Shown: positions 43,221 through 52,813 of the stretch, piece by piece | Layout: the number at the start of each line of letters is the position of its first letter | Numbering within the stretch: the stretch's first letter is position 1 | Assembly: GCA_038206355.1 (NCBI GenBank) | Contig: JBBRAY010000003.1 | Location: 62,001 to 126,000 of the forward strand | Source: JAPLDB01 sp038206355 | GTDB taxonomy: Bacteria; Bacteroidota; Bacteroidia; AKYH767-A; 2013-40CM-41-45 | Direction of reading: 5' to 3' | DNA length: 64,000 bases | Translations under genes and position numbers: made by a program | The notes under the pieces: generated by a model | The model's database searches: none | What the model saw: the letters and a program-made list of their open reading frames with translations, nothing else | Told to the model about the DNA's origin: nothing

Positions 43221-43916
43221 ATGGCAAAGCTTTACCTCGTACCCACGCCTATCGGAAATCTTGAAGATATCACGCTTCGGGCTATCCGTATATTGAAAGA
43301 ATGTGATTTCATTCTTGCTGAGGACACGCGCACCAGTGGCGTACTGTTAAAACATTTCCAGATTCAGAAAAGGATGGTGAGCTACCATGCACACAATGAG
43401 CACAAGATGCTGGATAGGATCGTAGCGGAAATTGAAACTTCAAATTCTGTTGCACTCATTACTGATGCCGGCACACCCGGAATTTCCGATCCCGGATTTT
43501 TAATTGTCCGTGAATGCATCAAAAGAAATATTCCTGTGGATTGTTTGCCCGGCGCTACAGCCATCATCCCCGCCCTTGTCAATTCAGGGTTACCCAATGA
43601 TCATTTTTGTTTTGAAGGATTTCTTCCGCAGAAAAAAGGACGGCAGACAAAACTAAATGCGCTGAAAGACGAAACGCGAACCATGGTTTTTTATGAATCG
43701 CCTTACCGACTTGTTAAAACGCTGGAACAGTTTGCAGTCGCTTTCGGAAAAGACCGCCAGGCAAGCGTTTCACGCGAACTCACAAAAATGTTTGAAGAAA
43801 CAAAGCGTGGAACAGTTGAAGAACTGGCAACTTATTTCAATAGCAAAACAGTAAAAGGGGAGATTGTAATTGTGCTGGGTGGAAAAAAAAATAGCGATCC
43901 TTCAGATGATGAATAA
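43221..43916 (+). CDS. rsmI: 16S rRNA (cytidine(1402)-2'-O)-methyltransferase
   Basis: 231 residues, a tetrapyrrole-methylase-type fold. Hallmarks are VPTPIGNLEDITLRAI (residues 6-21), AEDTRTSGVLLKHF, the SAM-binding ALITDAGTPGISDPG, LPGATAIIPALVNSG and FEGFLP. RsmI methylates the ribose of C1402 in 16S rRNA, which tunes the decoding centre together with RsmH. The C-terminus is shorter than in E. coli, typical of Bacteroidota. It converges with hemW and overlaps its 3' end by 15 bases. Confidence 0.96.
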   Translation: MAKLYLVPTPIGNLEDITLRAIRILKECDFILAEDTRTSGVLLKHFQIQKRMVSYHAHNEHKMLDRIVAEIETSNSVALITDAGTPGISDPGFLIVRECIKRNIPVDCLPGATAIIPALVNSGLPNDHFCFEGFLPQKKGRQTKLNALKDETRTMVFYESPYRLVKTLEQFAVAFGKDRQASVSRELTKMFEETKRGTVEELATYFNSKTVKGEIVIVLGGKKNSDPSDDE

Positions 43917-45050
43917 TTCAGACGCAATCCTGTCCGCAAAAAATTTCCCTTTCCGCGAGAGCATAAAATTCCCCTTTTCCTGAAGCATCATCCCTTTGGC
44001 AATGTAATGTAATGCCTTACGGATAAAAACTTCCCCCCGCTCCTCTCCAAATTCTTTTTGTATCGTTTCAAGATTACAGCCCCACATCGTTCGAAGTGAA
44101 GTCATGATATACTCATTGAATTTATCACGGGGTGTCAGCGTTTCACTTTCAAAAGGAATCTTACCTTCATTGATAACTGAGATATACTCATTGTTGTTGC
44201 GCACATTCCATTGCCGCGACTCAATATTATAAGAATGTGCTGATGGTCCGATGCCAAGGTATTGCTGCCCCTGCCAATACGAACTGTTGTGTTTTGAATA
44301 TTTCAAATCGCGCGCAAAGTTTGAAATCTCATATTGCTCAAAACCGTTTTCCTCCGCAAGTTCCATCAGCATTTCAAAATGTTTAGCCTGCTTTGTATCA
44401 TCAACTCCTGTTTGCTTTTTTTCAGAGATGAAATGCGCCAAAGCCGTTTTAGGTTCCACAGTTAGTGCATAACAGGATAAATGCTGAACGTTTAAATCAA
44501 AAGCAGTGCGCAGATTTTTTTTCCATTGCTCATCACTGAGTAACGGCGTCCCATAAATCAAATCTATCGTGATGTTGTCGAATCCTGCATCCTGAGCGTC
44601 TTTCACCGATTGAATGGCCCCTGAAGCAGAATGCGCCCGGTTCATCCATTTCAAATCTTCATCGTCAAAACTTTGAATGCCGATGCTCAAACGATTGACT
44701 CCCGCATCACGAAATGCAACCAGTTTTTCTTTTGTAAGGTCATCGGGATTTGCTTCCAGCGTAATTTCTGCTTCTACATCAACAGGAAAAAACTTTCTGA
44801 TCTCTTCCAGTATTGACTTTATTTCTTCACCACTGAGAAGTGATGGCGTTCCGCCGCCAAAATAAATAGTTTCAAGTTTGAAGTCGCGATTTGATGTTTG
44901 TGATTTCCCGAAAAAATATTTCTGCAATTGAATTTCCTCCAACAAGGCATTCATCAAATCGTCTTTCGTCTTCAGCGACGTCGAAAAATGAAAGTCGCAG
45001 TAATGACAGGCTTGCTTGCAGAAAGGAATATGTAGATAGATACCAGACAT
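43902..45050 (-). CDS. hemW: Radical SAM heme chaperone HemW
   Basis: 382 residues. The radical SAM cysteines C11, C15 and C18 (CKQACHYC) are followed by DF, as in HemW and HemN. TIYFGGGTPSLLS, NPDDLTKEKL, GVNRLSIGIQSF and LSCYALTVEPKT are characteristic. The length and lack of the CoproIII-oxidase N-terminal tripwire favour HemW, which carries heme to target proteins, over HemN. Cytoplasmic. An inverted repeat lies directly upstream of the start. Confidence 0.93.
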   Translation of the reverse strand: MSGIYLHIPFCKQACHYCDFHFSTSLKTKDDLMNALLEEIQLQKYFFGKSQTSNRDFKLETIYFGGGTPSLLSGEEIKSILEEIRKFFPVDVEAEITLEANPDDLTKEKLVAFRDAGVNRLSIGIQSFDDEDLKWMNRAHSASGAIQSVKDAQDAGFDNITIDLIYGTPLLSDEQWKKNLRTAFDLNVQHLSCYALTVEPKTALAHFISEKKQTGVDDTKQAKHFEMLMELAEENGFEQYEISNFARDLKYSKHNSSYWQGQQYLGIGPSAHSYNIESRQWNVRNNNEYISVINEGKIPFESETLTPRDKFNEYIMTSLRTMWGCNLETIQKEFGEERGEVFIRKALHYIAKGMMLQEKGNFMLSRKGKFFADRIASELFII

Positions 45051-45068
45051 AATTCGACGAAGTTATAA

Positions 45069-45178
45069 CCTCGCCGAAGTACGAATCAGGTACGAAAATA
45101 CGAATAGGAGAAAACAGGTTAACATTTGTATTTTCGTACCTGATTCGTAATTCGATGAGATCGGTACTTCAGCGAGAT
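45069..45178. repeat. Long inverted repeat between hemW and the sensor kinase
   Basis: The left arm acgaatcaggtacgaaaata (45081-45100) and right arm 45129-45148 are perfect reverse complements over 20 bases, with a 28-base loop. Outer flanks (cctcgccgaagt against acttcagcgagat) extend the symmetry imperfectly. The same cgaagtacgaat word occurs at 10149 in another spacer. Confidence 0.75.
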
Positions 45179-45194
45179 CTTTATTATGAAGAGC

Positions 45195-46346
45195 TCATTT
45201 TTTTAGCACAATCCGAAACGTAGTCCCCTTGTTCGGCTCAGAGGTCTTCACAAAAATCTGCCCGTCATGATACTCTTCAATGATGCGCTTACTCAGCGAT
45301 AACCCCAGTCCCCAGCCACGGCTCTTCGTCGTATATCCGGGTTTGAAAACAGTCTTAAATGCCGCCTTTGAAATTCCTTTTCCTGAATCTGCAATGTCAA
45401 TGTAAACAAACTGCTGTTGATCAGTAATCGTAGCACTGATGCTGCCTTCGCCGGTCATGGCATCAATGGCATTCTTCAGAATATTCTCAATCACCCATTC
45501 AAAAAGCGGAATGTTCATCGGCGCAAATACCTGCGCGCTGGAATTATTTCGAAGTGAGAAACTGATCTTATCGGATGTCCGTGTCTTTATATAGTTGATG
45601 GAATGATCCATTACCTCCTCCACATTCTCCCTTTGCAACGACGGCGCTGAACCGATTTTTGAAAAACGATCGGTAATTGTTTGCAGTCGCTGGATGTCCT
45701 TTTGTATCTCTCCCGTATACTCGCTGCTCAGCCCTTTCATCTTCAGGATTTCCATCCATGCAATCAATGACGACAAAGGCGTTCCCAATTGATGAGCCGT
45801 TTCCTTGGCCATCCCCACCCATACCTGATTCTGTTCACTCTTCCTCGAATTACTGAAAGCCAGATAACTCACGAAGAGAAAAAGTGCAATCACACTTAAC
45901 TGAAAGTAAGGATAATACCGCAGCTTCACAAGCAAAGTTGAATCCTTATAGAGGATGTAATTCTTGTTTGGTCCGGGCAAAATAATTTCTATCGGATCAT
46001 GACTATCGCGCATTTCAGCGATCTGATCCGATGCAAACTTATTGTTCAGCATCTTCAGCGAGTCCAGGTTGCGATAGGTAATCAGAGTGAATGACGAGTC
46101 GGTAAGGATAACCGGAATCGTGGTATTGTCGCTGATCACAGCATAAGGAAATCCCAGATCGGTATTCAGCTCACTCACGTCTGCCAACTTCTTCGTCGCC
46201 TCCGCCCAGAGATTGATCTTCTTACGCTCCTCGTCAGCAAGACTTTTCACCAGTTTATTCGTGTACCAGAGCGAAGCAGCACCGATCAGCAGAGCTGCAG
46301 TGAGCAATAAAAGTTTCCAGCGTTGTTTCTGTGCGTAAATGTTCAC
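45195..46346 (-). CDS. Membrane sensor histidine kinase
   Basis: 383 residues: TM1 about 11-30, a periplasmic domain of about 115 residues, TM2 about 148-165, then dimerisation and ATPase domains. The phosphoacceptor is H185 in ETAHQLGTPLSS, a variant H-box typical of one Bacteroidota kinase group. The ATPase domain has the N-box ENILKNAIDAM, the G1 box DIADSGKGI and the G2 region RGWGLGLSLSK. There is no adjacent response regulator; the closest in the window is the receiver at 37.8 kb. Signal unknown. Confidence 0.93.
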   Translation of the reverse strand: MNIYAQKQRWKLLLLTAALLIGAASLWYTNKLVKSLADEERKKINLWAEATKKLADVSELNTDLGFPYAVISDNTTIPVILTDSSFTLITYRNLDSLKMLNNKFASDQIAEMRDSHDPIEIILPGPNKNYILYKDSTLLVKLRYYPYFQLSVIALFLFVSYLAFSNSRKSEQNQVWVGMAKETAHQLGTPLSSLIAWMEILKMKGLSSEYTGEIQKDIQRLQTITDRFSKIGSAPSLQRENVEEVMDHSINYIKTRTSDKISFSLRNNSSAQVFAPMNIPLFEWVIENILKNAIDAMTGEGSISATITDQQQFVYIDIADSGKGISKAAFKTVFKPGYTTKSRGWGLGLSLSKRIIEEYHDGQIFVKTSEPNKGTTFRIVLKK

Positions 46347-46518
46347 GGGTTCAAAAGTAATGCGAAGATTTCATACTGACGATTTCTATTTTCAAATTCA
46401 CTGTTTAACCAAAACTCAGGAGTGGGTCATTCCATGGCCGAATGCCATCGCAAGGGATGAATCTCTTATTTATAAAACGATTAATACTAAAAATTATCTG
46501 TCAATATTTACTCAACTC

Positions 46519-49071
46519 CTACTTTTCAGGTTCATCATCCCAGTCAATCTGCATTTCCTCTTTTTTCTTCTTTTCCTGTTTTAAAGTGGTGTCTTTCTTA
46601 AAGATACCGAATTCCTGCTTTAACATCTGCCTGACATTCTGTTGGTCAGATTTAAGATCCTGAGCAATTTTCTGAGAGACGGATTTCTTATCATAACTAA
46701 ATTTAGGGTTGTCCACAGGTCCCTTCATGGCAATAAAAAGTTTCGATCTCCCCAGGCCGTCGTCTTCTATCATCCCAAATTCCGTATTCTGTTCCTTCAC
46801 CTTCTTACCCAGCACATCACTCAGCAACATGTTCAGCTTGTAATCAACCATATTGTCGAAGTCATGCGTACCGCTGGCATTCAGGTTGATGGCCGAAGAT
46901 TTAATCTCCATCGAGGGAAAATAAATTTTTCTGTCGTGGATGTGTATCATATTCTTCATCGTGGAAAAGCGGATGTGCCTGAGGTCGGCCAGCTTCAGAT
47001 ACTTCGATAGCGACAACACCGGCTTAAAGTCATTGAGCTCTCCGTTATCAATGGTAATATCGGCTTCGGCATTCACTTTCGCCGGATTAATCGTGAGGTC
47101 CTTTGTCCATGATGAATTGAAGACCACATCAGCGCTCACTTTGCCTTTCAGGTTTTTATCCGTTACCGTTTCTTCCCCGAAATTCTCCAGTTGTGTGAAT
47201 AGCTCCGTAATATTAAGCTTTGATACTTTGGCGTGACATCCCATCAATATGCTGTCGCGCCTGTTTGTGGTAATCGTTGCGCTCATCGAAACACTTCCTT
47301 CCATTGCATTGAAATTCATGTCAGGGGTGGTGATGATCTGATCCTCGATATGTATTGATCCGGAAATTCCGTTTGCCTCAAACTTTCTGAAGATCAGTTT
47401 TTTTGCTGTTATTTTCAGGTTACAAATAAGGCGCGGGTTTATTTTTATTTTATAGGATGTGTCGTCGGAAGAAACCTGCGATTTATTTTCCAGGATTTCA
47501 TTCAGGTTTATCAGCGTCGACGACACCGCAAGATTCATGTTGACATCCTGGTTGGGAATGAGCAGAAAAGTAATAAAGTTTCTGAGTGTTCCCGTCAGGT
47601 GAAAATCAGTGGAAGATATTTTTCCATCAAGCGATTGAATCTCTACACTATTATCCCGCAGTAAAAAACTCCCGTTGATGTTCTTATACTCCATCGGATT
47701 CTTCTTCAGTTTCAATGAAACGTCTGAAAGCGAAATGGTTCCGGATGCATCGTTTGTATAATTCCCTTTAGCTGCATATTGCCTGAAGTCCTTAATTTTT
47801 CCCGCAAAAGAAACGTCAACCTTCATCGTCCCCGTCAAAGTTTCAAGTGTATCGTGCTTGATAAATGCACGCAGCGAATTCAGGTCAATGTCAGCTTTCG
47901 CATAAAGCGTAAGGAATGGATTTTCAAAATCGCGAATCGAAAAATTTCCTCCTGCCGGCCTTCCGTTCAGTGAGCCATTAAATGAATTGATGATAAGTGC
48001 CGCCGGTTTTGCAGCACGTTTTTCAAATGAGCCATTCAAAGTAAGATGGTCAAATTTAACCGCACCATCAGCAGGACTCAGGGAGCCACCGGCAAGGGAG
48101 AATGAAACACTGACGTCGGGGGACTGCGACCTGCTTGCGTTTCCGGAGATGACAGACTGAAAAATAAATTTTCCGCTTGACTTAAATCCGGAGAAATAAC
48201 TTGTGTATGATGCGGGAAGCAGACTCAACAGGTTGCCCAACTCCGCTTCATGCGAATTGATTTTCAGGTTGAGCCGCGTAGCTGTTGCATTCGGACTAAT
48301 ATTTCCGGAGATGTCGAACCATACGTCGGCAATGCGAATCTGTGAATCGCGGAATTCATAAAGGTCGGTGATATTATTTACGTTCATTACCGACCGTAGT
48401 TTCACTTTTTTATTCTGAACATAGTCCGTTTTTCCGGCAAAGAAATGTGACACCACAAGGTCAGCATCCGCTTTCAGTTCAAACTGATCATTTGAAAATT
48501 TCCCTCTCAGGGTTCCATTTACTGAATGAAAAAAATAATTCTGCTTATTTCCCGCATCAACATAGTTGACTTTAACGTCGTCTAGTGTTACGTTTTCCAG
48601 GTCAATGATGGTATTGGCCGTATCTCCTGATGATTTCCAGAAGTGATAATTGTCGGTTCCGTTTTCATAAAGCCTGATGTTAACTGTTCCTTGTTTCAGA
48701 ATTATTTTTTTGATGGAAACATCCTTGCTGAAAATTCCCATCAGGTTGAACAGAAGTGAGATTTTATCTGCTTTGAGCAACGTGTCGCCCGTCGGAATTT
48801 CGCCTGAAAGGATATTGTCCTCTTTCAGTCCGTTACCCTTTGCAACAACATCTTTCAGTTCCACAGAAGCAAAAGGGAAATGCCTGACCACTGAAAATTC
48901 AATTTTCCCGACCTTGATTTCTGTATTCAGGCTGTTATTGATGTTACTAAGAAGAAGGTTTTTGATTTCTTCGCCATAAAACAAGCCCACAAGTGCCCCT
49001 GTAGCTACCACAGAAAGCAATGCAATGCCAAAAATCTTCAGCAGGGAACGAATTGAAAAAACAGGTTTCAA
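46519..49071 (-). CDS. AsmA family envelope protein
   Basis: 850 residues with one N-terminal membrane helix (LLKIFGIALLSVVATGALVG, about 10-30) and a long repetitive beta-structured body. It opens with the AsmA signature (LLLSNINNSLNTEIKVGKIE, SVVRHFPFASVELKDV) and ends with the AsmA-like C-terminal region (FGMIEDDGLGRSKLFIAM, then GPVDNPKFSYD). AsmA-like proteins are thought to form bridge-like lipid carriers between inner and outer membrane. The very C-terminus is charged (KKKEEMQIDWDDEPEK). Monocistronic. Confidence 0.88.
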   Translation of the reverse strand: MKPVFSIRSLLKIFGIALLSVVATGALVGLFYGEEIKNLLLSNINNSLNTEIKVGKIEFSVVRHFPFASVELKDVVAKGNGLKEDNILSGEIPTGDTLLKADKISLLFNLMGIFSKDVSIKKIILKQGTVNIRLYENGTDNYHFWKSSGDTANTIIDLENVTLDDVKVNYVDAGNKQNYFFHSVNGTLRGKFSNDQFELKADADLVVSHFFAGKTDYVQNKKVKLRSVMNVNNITDLYEFRDSQIRIADVWFDISGNISPNATATRLNLKINSHEAELGNLLSLLPASYTSYFSGFKSSGKFIFQSVISGNASRSQSPDVSVSFSLAGGSLSPADGAVKFDHLTLNGSFEKRAAKPAALIINSFNGSLNGRPAGGNFSIRDFENPFLTLYAKADIDLNSLRAFIKHDTLETLTGTMKVDVSFAGKIKDFRQYAAKGNYTNDASGTISLSDVSLKLKKNPMEYKNINGSFLLRDNSVEIQSLDGKISSTDFHLTGTLRNFITFLLIPNQDVNMNLAVSSTLINLNEILENKSQVSSDDTSYKIKINPRLICNLKITAKKLIFRKFEANGISGSIHIEDQIITTPDMNFNAMEGSVSMSATITTNRRDSILMGCHAKVSKLNITELFTQLENFGEETVTDKNLKGKVSADVVFNSSWTKDLTINPAKVNAEADITIDNGELNDFKPVLSLSKYLKLADLRHIRFSTMKNMIHIHDRKIYFPSMEIKSSAINLNASGTHDFDNMVDYKLNMLLSDVLGKKVKEQNTEFGMIEDDGLGRSKLFIAMKGPVDNPKFSYDKKSVSQKIAQDLKSDQQNVRQMLKQEFGIFKKDTTLKQEKKKKEEMQIDWDDEPEK

Positions 49072-49151
49072 GTTACAACTAAACGGGGTGGCCGGGTAAT
49101 ACTTGAATGCAATACGGAAAAAGTACTGAATAGTTCAGGAAATGACGGTGT

Positions 49152-50144
49152 TTATTCCGACTTTCTCAATTCGGCAGACTTCCGGAAAATGTATACGACA
49201 ACCGGACTTATTTTCATAACCAGGTAGAAGAGAAAAAGCGGGATGAAGAATGAAAAAAACACCAGCAATGGATACATATATATGTTGTCTGAATATTTAG
49301 ATTCCATGTCCGGTAAGGCTTTTTCAAGTACGGAAATGGTGGGTAGGTTTTTTTCCTGCAATGAGTACATGGAATATAACCGGTACTTATATGATTCAAG
49401 TATATCTTTATAGTAGTCTTCGCTCTTGGACTGGAGGTTTGACAAACTCATACGTACAAGTTCACTATAACTATTGTCATGCACAGAAGTCTTCACAATC
49501 AACTGTATGTTTTTCAGCAAACTATCTATCTGAGCAAATTCTCTGCTGGAACTGGTTCTGAGGTCTTTGGAAAGTGACTCGAATATATCTGTTTTCCTGG
49601 AAAGATTCTCCACGGTGATCTGCCTGTTGATATCATTAATTTTTTTCCCGATTGCATTGGCCATGTTTGAGGCCACATTATAATCCAGCCTGTCAGTAAT
49701 CTGAACCGTGATTATTTTTGAATTATCCATGGTGACAGACATTCGTGATTTCAGTGTATTGATAACGTTCAGGTAACTGTAATCCGAGTCTCTGGGAATT
49801 TTATAATGGGTATAGAGATCAAATTTTGAGATGAGGTAGTCCATCATTTGGGAAGAATACATGATCTGTGTAATTCTGTTAAACCCGCGATCGTCGTTGA
49901 TAACGTCTACAGGTCCGTCACTGTTCCGATCCCATAATACTTCGGCAACATTGGAGGAGTTAACAAGAAATGTGATACGGCTGGTATAGTAGGTTTGCGT
50001 GTGATAAAAATAAAAACTCACAGCAAGTACAAATGCACAAACCATCAGATAAATCCAGCGGTATCTGATTACAAATCCTGCAAGTGATACCAGGTCATGA
50101 ACCGCAGAACTGGATTCCCATTTATGGTGTTTTTGATTATCCAA
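49152..50144 (-). CDS. Wzz-like chain-length determinant family protein
   Basis: 330 residues with two membrane helices (about 28-48, IYLMVCAFVLAVSFYFY, and about 295-315, YPLLVFFSFFIPLFLFYL) bracketing a coiled-coil-rich periplasmic domain (SRKTDIFESLSKDLRTSSS). This is the layout of Wzz and tyrosine-kinase-associated polysaccharide copolymerases. It would regulate polysaccharide export or chain length, although no glycosyl-transferase cluster is nearby. The start codon appears to be TTG at 50144: an in-frame TAG lies 12 bases upstream and the next Met is inside the first membrane helix. Confidence 0.75.
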   Translation of the reverse strand: MDNQKHHKWESSSAVHDLVSLAGFVIRYRWIYLMVCAFVLAVSFYFYHTQTYYTSRITFLVNSSNVAEVLWDRNSDGPVDVINDDRGFNRITQIMYSSQMMDYLISKFDLYTHYKIPRDSDYSYLNVINTLKSRMSVTMDNSKIITVQITDRLDYNVASNMANAIGKKINDINRQITVENLSRKTDIFESLSKDLRTSSSREFAQIDSLLKNIQLIVKTSVHDNSYSELVRMSLSNLQSKSEDYYKDILESYKYRLYSMYSLQEKNLPTISVLEKALPDMESKYSDNIYMYPLLVFFSFFIPLFLFYLVMKISPVVVYIFRKSAELRKSE

Positions 50145-50165
50145 AATTTTCGCCTATTAGGTTCA

Positions 50166-50195
50166 CAAATATGGAAGAATTTATTTACAGTCAAA
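50166..50195 (-). promoter_or_regulatory. Candidate promoter of the Wzz-like gene
   Basis: On the minus strand, TTTG (50195-50192), 18 bases, then CATATTTG (50173-50166), one base off TAnnTTTG and one base short of the usual 19-base spacing. It ends 21 bases before the TTG start, which supports a start near 50144. Confidence 0.5.
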
Positions 50196-50261
50196 ATAAT
50201 TTTTGGCAGGGGTTTCAATTTGTGGTGGTAACTTGCGGCAATGACTAATAATAGAATCGCT

Positions 50262-51155
50262 ATGAAAAAAAATTTGGCGCTTTTTGCTATATCACTGCTT
50301 TTTTGTACAGGTTTCGCCCGGGCCCAACCAAATGTACTCATCGTTATTGCCCATCCTGATGATGAAACAATATTTGGTGCCACCGTTTATAAAATCACCC
50401 ATGAACTCCATGGCAATGTGGATCTGGCATTGATTACCAACGGAGAAGGCGGATATAAATATTCTACCCTTGCAGAGAACTACTATCACCTCGAACTCAC
50501 AGATGAAAAAGTGGGAAGGGAAAATCTCCCGCGCATTCGCAAACAAGAACTCATGAATGCAGGGAAAATTATTGGCATCAGAAACTATTTTTTCATGGAC
50601 CAGTGGGACAGAAAATACACCACCGATGAGCGCGACCCGCTGGACACGGCATGGGATGTGGGCCTGGTGATGGTTCAACTGCGCAGGATCATGATGAATG
50701 TGAAATATGATTTTGTTTTCTGCCTCTTGCCCGTTCCCGAAACGCATGGCCACCATAAAGCAGCTACCATGCTGGCTTTGCAATCTGTGGAACCATTACC
50801 TGAAGAACATAAACCCATTGTGCTCGGAGTTACTGTTTCTAATAAGGAGGATACCGTGCACACATCCTTTCAACAACTGAAGGATTATAAAGAAACAGCA
50901 ATTGATAAAAACGCGCCGCTGTTTGTAATGGATCGCACAACGAAATTCGGGTATAAAAATTCGCTCGATTATAAAGTGATCGTCAACTGGGAAATCGCTG
51001 AACACAAATCTCAGGGAACGATGCAACTTGCCATGAACCGCGGTGACTTTGAAAATTTCTGGTACTTCAACATCAATGGTGAAAAAGGAATTGAGAAAAC
51101 ACGGATGTTGTTTGAGGAGTTAAAGAAAGTCCCATACCCATCAAAGACGTATTAG
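50262..51155 (+). CDS. PIG-L family deacetylase, exported
   Basis: The start is set at 50262 (MKKNLALFAISLLF, signal peptide); an in-frame ATG 21 bases upstream is possible. It has 297 residues. The zinc site begins with AHPDDET (H31, D33 and D34 in family numbering order) and is completed by the distal HGHHKAA histidines (about 165). PIG-L enzymes remove acetyl groups from N-acetylglucosamine-type sugars. A signal peptide places it in the periplasm or outside, so the substrate may be an envelope glycan. It is divergent from the Wzz-like gene. Confidence 0.9.
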   Translation: MKKNLALFAISLLFCTGFARAQPNVLIVIAHPDDETIFGATVYKITHELHGNVDLALITNGEGGYKYSTLAENYYHLELTDEKVGRENLPRIRKQELMNAGKIIGIRNYFFMDQWDRKYTTDERDPLDTAWDVGLVMVQLRRIMMNVKYDFVFCLLPVPETHGHHKAATMLALQSVEPLPEEHKPIVLGVTVSNKEDTVHTSFQQLKDYKETAIDKNAPLFVMDRTTKFGYKNSLDYKVIVNWEIAEHKSQGTMQLAMNRGDFENFWYFNINGEKGIEKTRMLFEELKKVPYPSKTY

Positions 51156-51156
51156 A

Positions 51157-51202
51157 AGACATGATATGCAGATGTACAGATTTGAAGATGTGCACATGAA
51201 AA
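51157..51202. repeat. GATGTGCA-type short-period repeat
   Basis: gatatgcagatgtacag then atttgaagatgtgcacatg follows the PIG-L gene and is of the same type as the run at 7072-7128. It is non-coding. Confidence 0.45.
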
Positions 51203-51236
51203 TCGTCAGTATTTCTTTTTCATTTTATAATCCGGA

Positions 51237-52595
51237 ATGCAGAAACTAACCCGCTCTCTCGGACTTACACAATCCACTGCCATCAACATGATCGACATGG
51301 TGGGCATTGGTCCGTTCGTTACGATTCCTTTTGTGATCGGCGCAATGAATGGTCCGGCGTGTATTTTCGCATGGTTGCTTGGTGCATTGCTTTCTTTTAG
51401 TGATGGAATGGTATGGAGTGAGTTGGGCGCCAAATGGCCTCAGGCCGGTGGCAGTTATCAGTTTCTGAAAAAACTTTTTCCCGGAAGGAAGGGGGAGATG
51501 TTTTCATTTTTATACATCTGGCAAACGTCAATACAGGCCCCGCTGGTAATTGCATCAGGAGCAATTGGCTTTGCACAATATTTTACATTTCTCATTCCGC
51601 TGGAATCATGGCAGCAGAAAATGATTTCGGGAACACTGGTTATTCTGCTTACGTTTTTGCTTTACCGTAGAATTGCAGCCGTTGGAAAAATTTCTGTGGG
51701 TTTGTGGATTGGCGTATTGCTAACACTTGCCTGGCTCATCTATGCAGGACTCACCCATTTCGATGCTGCACAGGCATTTGATTTTTCTTCTTCGCCTCCG
51801 TGGTTCTCTACCTTATTTTTCGCCGGCCTCGGACAAGCAACCATTAAAACCATGTACAGCTATCTCGGTTATTATAATGTTTGTCATATCGGTGCAGAGA
51901 TAAAAAATCCGGAAAAAAATATTCCGCGCAGCATCATGATTTCAATTGCAGGAATATCAGTTATTTATTTACTGATGCAAATTGTAGTGCTTGGTGTAAT
52001 TCCCTGGCAGGAAGCAAAAGACTCACAATTTATCGTCAGCACTTTTTTCGAACGGATTTACGGTCACACGTCAGCCATCGTTGCAACGGTATTAATTTTA
52101 TGGATTGCGCTCGCCTCATTATTTGCCGTGATGCTTGGTTATTCGCGCGTGCCTTATGCAGCGGCGGTGGATGGAAATTATTTTAAAATATTTGCAAAAC
52201 TCCATCCCACAAAAAACTTTCCACATGTCTCACTGCTCATTCTTGCAGCAACAGCATTTATTTTCAGCCTGCTTTTTAAATTACGAGAAGTAATCACAGC
52301 AATTATTGTGATGCGTATTCTCATTCAGTTCGTCAGCCAGGCAGTGGGTGTAATTTTATTGCATAAAAAAAACGGGAATACCGCCGTGGATTTTAACCCG
52401 CGGCAAAATGTGCTGCCATACAAAATGATATTGTTCCCGCTGCCGGCATTAATCGCAATAGCAGTTTGGATATTTATTTTTTTCTCTTCCGGACTACCCT
52501 ATATTCTCGGGGCGCTGGGCGTGATTGCGAGCGGGATGGTGGTGTATTATTTTTTTATGAGGCATCAGGAGAAAAAGCAAGATATAATGAAATGA
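51237..52595 (+). CDS. APC family amino acid permease
   Basis: 452 residues with about 12 predicted membrane helices. Helix 1 contains the unwound substrate-binding motif of the APC superfamily (MVGIGPFVTIPF, residues 21-32). Helix 6 contains AGLGQATIKTMYSYLGYYN. A typical cytoplasmic loop IKNPEKNIPRSI follows. It probably imports amino acids or amines by cation symport or exchange; the substrate cannot be read from the sequence. The gene is monocistronic with an AT-rich leader of 40 bases. Confidence 0.9.
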   Translation: MQKLTRSLGLTQSTAINMIDMVGIGPFVTIPFVIGAMNGPACIFAWLLGALLSFSDGMVWSELGAKWPQAGGSYQFLKKLFPGRKGEMFSFLYIWQTSIQAPLVIASGAIGFAQYFTFLIPLESWQQKMISGTLVILLTFLLYRRIAAVGKISVGLWIGVLLTLAWLIYAGLTHFDAAQAFDFSSSPPWFSTLFFAGLGQATIKTMYSYLGYYNVCHIGAEIKNPEKNIPRSIMISIAGISVIYLLMQIVVLGVIPWQEAKDSQFIVSTFFERIYGHTSAIVATVLILWIALASLFAVMLGYSRVPYAAAVDGNYFKIFAKLHPTKNFPHVSLLILAATAFIFSLLFKLREVITAIIVMRILIQFVSQAVGVILLHKKNGNTAVDFNPRQNVLPYKMILFPLPALIAIAVWIFIFFSSGLPYILGALGVIASGMVVYYFFMRHQEKKQDIMK

Positions 52596-52813
52596 TAAAA
52601 GCATAATTTTTTGTGCCGGCAGAGTTGTTGAGCGATAGCAGAAACGAGCTTCACCTGCCATTTTATATGTACAAATAATCCGGTAATTGTTTTTTTTATT
52701 TCATGTTCATATGTTTCTCCCAACCCAAATGTATGCGTACGAAGACACAACAGTAGAAAAAATAACGTTTCAGAAGTTTTTTCGCCTGCCTTTTGAAAAG
52801 AGGTGTGGGAATT

